Below are positions 5,325-7,218 of a stretch of DNA of 7,218 nucleotides, piece by piece. The notes under the pieces were generated by a model. The model made no database searches. It saw only the letters and a list, made by a program, of their open reading frames with translations, and was not told where the DNA came from. Numbering within the stretch: the first letter of the stretch is position 1; each line of letters begins with the position of its first letter. The translations under genes and the position numbers were made by a program. Source of the stretch: an uncultured Clostridia bacterium. Its GTDB lineage: Bacteria > Bacillota > Clostridia > Christensenellales > Maliibacteriaceae. The stretch covers positions 1-7,218 of the forward strand of contig CAKTSO010000096.1 of the NCBI GenBank assembly GCA_934613185.1, given 5' to 3'.

Positions 5325-6114
5325 AGTCGCGCTTGTGACGGGCGGCAGCAGCGGCATCGGCCGGGCCTGCGCCGCGGCGCTTGCCGGGGCGGGATACGAG
5401 GTGTATGAATGCAGCCGCCATGCGCCGAGGGAGAACGTGCCGGGCGTTGCCCATCTGACGGCGGACGTGACGCGGGAAGAAGACGTGAAAGCCGCTGTGG
5501 AAGAAATCGAGCGGGAGACGGGAAGGCTCGACCTTCTCGTCTGCTGCGCGGGCTTCGGGATCTCCGGCGCGCTGGAGTTCACCGATCCCGCGGATTCCCA
5601 CGCGCTTTTGGAGACGAATCTGTTCGGCGCGGACAACTGCGTGCGCGCGGCGCTTGCTGTCATGCGGAAACAGAAAAAAAGCCGCGTGATCTTCATTAGC
5701 TCCGTCGCGTCCGTCGTGCCGATCCCGTTTCAGGGTTGGTACAGCGCGGCGAAGGCGGCGATGAACGCCTATGCGCGCGCGCTCGCCGCGGAGGTGCGTC
5801 CCTTCGGGATCACGGTCTGCAGTGTCCTTCCCGGCGACGTCAAAACGGGCTTCACCGCCGCGCGGAAAAAGGAACACGCGGGCGACGATGTCTACGGCGG
5901 CCGCATCGCGCGTTCCGTCGCCGTGATGGAACACGACGAAAAAACGGGAATGCCGCCCGAGCGAATCGCGCACGTCGTCGTACATTGTGCCAACGCACGT
6001 CGCGTCAAGCCGTGCCGAAGCGTCGGACTGCAATATCGGTTTTTCTGCGTGCTGGCAAAACTTTTGCCGGAGGCGCTCTGCGCACGGATCGTGGAAAGAA
6101 TTTATGCAAAGTAA
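5317..6114 (+). CDS. Short-chain dehydrogenase/reductase, candidate 3-ketosphinganine reductase
   Basis: A 265-residue classical SDR with a Rossmann fold. The cofactor motif TGGSSGIG is at 8-15. Arg34 after the second strand (ECSR) favours NADPH. Asp50 is in TADVT, CCAG (76-79) replaces the usual NNAG, Asn101 is present, Ser128/Ser129 lie in FISSVAS, and Tyr142 with Lys146 form YSAAK. The C-terminal tail (about 240-262) is hydrophobic with basic ends, perhaps for membrane contact. The ATGAGTAA overlap with the upstream oxoamine synthase indicates translational coupling. By context it should reduce the beta-ketoamine product of that enzyme, as Tsc10/KDSR does in eukaryotic sphingolipid synthesis. 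That role is inference: classical SDRs are too diverse for substrate calls, and the bacterial ceramide pathway can use an extended-type reductase instead. Confidence 0.9.
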   Translation: MSKVALVTGGSSGIGRACAAALAGAGYEVYECSRHAPRENVPGVAHLTADVTREEDVKAAVEEIERETGRLDLLVCCAGFGISGALEFTDPADSHALLETNLFGADNCVRAALAVMRKQKKSRVIFISSVASVVPIPFQGWYSAAKAAMNAYARALAAEVRPFGITVCSVLPGDVKTGFTAARKKEHAGDDVYGGRIARSVAVMEHDEKTGMPPERIAHVVVHCANARRVKPCRSVGLQYRFFCVLAKLLPEALCARIVERIYAK

Positions 6115-6126
6115 GTAATGCAAACA

Positions 6127-6160
6127 AAAAGGGCGAAGCGGAATCTCGCTTCGCCCTTTT
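6127..6160. terminator. Bidirectional rho-independent terminator
   Basis: A perfect 14-bp stem pairs AAAAGGGCGAAGCG (6127-6140) with 6147-6160 around a 6-nt loop. T-runs follow on both strands (TTTT at 6157-6160 on plus; five T residues opposite 6126-6130 on minus). It separates the converging SDR and metallopeptidase genes. Confidence 0.93.
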
Positions 6161-6187
6161 GTGTTTCGCTTTTTTGATTGATTCGAT

Positions 6188-6904
6188 TCAGTCCCGACGA
6201 TTGCGGTTGCCGTAAAGAAGGAACAGACGCAGAAGCTGCAGCATGCTCGACAGCGCGGCGGCGACGTACGTCAGCGCGGCGGCGCGAAGCACTTTTCGCG
6301 CGCAGGGGACTTCGTCGCCTGCAAGATACGCGCCCTCTTCGAGCGTGACGAGCGCGCGGTGCGAGGCGTTGAATTCGACCGGCAGCGTGACGAGCTGGAA
6401 CAGCACGACGAAAAGATAAAGCAGGATCGCGATGTTTAAAAGCGTCTGGCTGCTGACGAAAATGCCGAGGAGCAAAATGGGGAACACGGCGTTCGAGCCG
6501 AACGAGACCACGGGTGCCATGGCGTTGCGGATCGTCAGCGGAACGTAGGACGTGTTGTGCTGGCAGGCGTGTCCGCATTCATGCGCGGCGACGCCGAGCG
6601 CGGCGAGCGACGTGGAGTCGTAGACGTTGTCGCTTAAGCGAAGGACGCGGTTTCGCGGGTCGTAATAGTCCGTCAGATTGCCGGAAACGCGCGTGACCTG
6701 CACGTCGTAGATGCCGTTTTGCGCCAAAATGCGGCGTGCGGCTTCCGCGCCGGTCAGCCCGCTGCGGGAAAACATGCGGCTGTATCGACGGAAGGCGCTC
6801 TGCACGGACGCCTGCGCGATCAGGCCGAGAAGAAGACCGGGCAGAAGGATCAAAAGCGTCCAGTCCCAGTAAAAATAGGGCGAGTAGCCATAGGAATAAG
6901 GCAA
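6188..6904 (-). CDS. yugP: Membrane zinc metallopeptidase, YugP family
   Basis: A 238-residue integral membrane protein of the YugP-type putative neutral zinc metallopeptidases (B. subtilis YugP has about 225 residues). The zinc motif HECGH is at 108-112 within GVAAHECGHACQH. Glu177 in LPVEFNASHRA is the likely third ligand. Membrane segments lie near 16-30, 138-151, 154-175 and 208-230, and SRSGLTGAEAARRIL (46-60) is family-typical. Its substrate is unknown. I chose the TTG start at 6904 because GGAGG (6918-6914) lies 9 nt upstream and the protein then begins directly before the first membrane segment. The longer open frame upstream to 7114 crosses the promoter region and has no family resemblance. 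It is convergent with the SDR and divergent from asnS. Confidence 0.93.
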   Translation of the reverse strand: MPYSYGYSPYFYWDWTLLILLPGLLLGLIAQASVQSAFRRYSRMFSRSGLTGAEAARRILAQNGIYDVQVTRVSGNLTDYYDPRNRVLRLSDNVYDSTSLAALGVAAHECGHACQHNTSYVPLTIRNAMAPVVSFGSNAVFPILLLGIFVSSQTLLNIAILLYLFVVLFQLVTLPVEFNASHRALVTLEEGAYLAGDEVPCARKVLRAAALTYVAAALSSMLQLLRLFLLYGNRNRRD

Positions 6905-6976
6905 CGTACGCCACCTCCGATGCGAAGATTCGTACGGCGGCACGGGAAGCGCACCGTACTTACAATACAGTTTGCC

Positions 6977-7004
6977 ATTTTGAACGGGGAAAGTCAATTG
7001 TAAA
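6977..7004 (-). promoter_or_regulatory. Weak candidate promoter of the metallopeptidase gene
   Basis: On the minus strand TTTACA (7004-6999, 5 of 6) is followed after 16 bp by CAAAAT (6982-6977, 4 of 6). The leader would be about 65-70 nt. Other weak pairings exist in this AT-rich patch, so the choice is tentative. Confidence 0.3.
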
Positions 7005-7028
7005 CGCGCGAAATGTCGTGCGCGGTGC

Positions 7029-7057
7029 TTGTGTATTCTTGATCTTTGGTGTAGGAT
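7029..7057 (+). promoter_or_regulatory. Weak candidate promoter of asnS
   Basis: TTGTGT (7029-7034, 3 of 6) and TAGGAT (7052-7057, 4 of 6) are 17 bp apart, giving a leader of about 75 nt. No T-box leader is seen before asnS; the gap is too short for one together with its promoter. Confidence 0.25.
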
Positions 7058-7137
7058 ATAGAAGATTCGACTGCGGCATGTATCATTAGGAAATGCCGTA
7101 TGCGCGAACAGCAAGCGCGAAAGGGAAGGAAACGATT

Positions 7138-7218
7138 ATGAAAAGCACAGCAATTGCACAATTGTATCGCGACGCCGCCGCATACGCGGACAAGGAGGTT
7201 CTCATCAACGGCTGGATC
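7138..7218 (+). CDS. asnS: Asparaginyl-tRNA synthetase, N-terminal fragment
   Basis: Only 27 codons are inside the window: the protein starts MKSTAIAQLYRDAAAYADKE and ends in NGWI. This matches the start of bacterial AsnRS (KSTTIAQLYRE... followed by the GWI strand that opens the OB-fold anticodon-binding domain). AsnRS charges tRNA-Asn with asparagine in the cytoplasm as a class II synthetase. The ATG at 7138 is preceded by GGGAAGGAA (7122-7130) as the ribosome binding site. An AspRS or LysRS start would look different, but the short length limits certainty. Confidence 0.85.
   Translation, partial: MKSTAIAQLYRDAAAYADKEVLINGWI

Noticed and set aside
4374..5696. 440-codon minus-strand frame opposite the SPT-like and SDR genes
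   Set aside because: It spans two well-supported genes antisense and shows no domain.
6905..7137. T-box or riboswitch upstream of asnS
   Set aside because: No T-box-like core or terminator hairpin with T-run is visible; only a weak CGGCAT/ATGCCG pair at 7074-7098.

Overview
The window looks like chromosome of a GC-rich, low-copy, endospore-forming-lineage Firmicute, most likely class Clostridia. The pointers are a SpoIIAA/SpoIIAB pair, a YugP-type zinc metallopeptidase, strong AGGAGG-type ribosome binding sites and intrinsic terminators with T-runs. The family or genus cannot be fixed from the sequence. No rRNA, tRNA, CRISPR array or recognisable transposase gene was seen.

Layout, left to right. 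Positions 1-869 (minus) hold the N-terminal 289 codons of a membrane-anchored GT51 peptidoglycan glycosyltransferase (probably a class A penicillin-binding protein), cut by the window edge. A divergent promoter region follows, with a sigma-H-like promoter reading into spoIIAA (1073-1426) and spoIIAB (1405-1845), the anti-anti-sigma and anti-sigma/kinase switch of forespore sigma-F. Where sigF (spoIIAC) normally follows, there is instead an overlapping gene for an unrecognised multi-pass membrane protein (ending at 2495). Next comes an AT-rich stretch of about 300 bp (2487-2783) built almost wholly of nested inverted repeats: 27-bp terminal inverted repeats enclosing two long imperfect palindromes. 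It looks like a MITE-type element. An aldo/keto reductase gene (2925-3923) follows, with its own promoter, a Shine-Dalgarno hairpin and a strong terminator.

The most interesting unit is 4034-6160: a promoter, an alpha-oxoamine synthase that looks like bacterial serine palmitoyltransferase (4134-5324), and a translationally coupled short-chain dehydrogenase (5317-6114), closed by a bidirectional terminator. Condensation of an acyl thioester with an amino acid followed by ketone reduction is exactly the first two steps of sphingoid-base synthesis. This is therefore a candidate compact sphingoid-base (or related aminolipid) operon in a Gram-positive lineage, where such lipids are not usually expected. 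No N-acyltransferase is present here.

The right end has a YugP-like membrane zinc metallopeptidase on the minus strand (6188-6904, TTG start) and, divergent from it, the first 27 codons of asparaginyl-tRNA synthetase (7138 onward). All real genes are close-packed. The only gap over 300 bp is 2496-2924, which holds the inverted-repeat element and the aldo/keto reductase promoter and leader.
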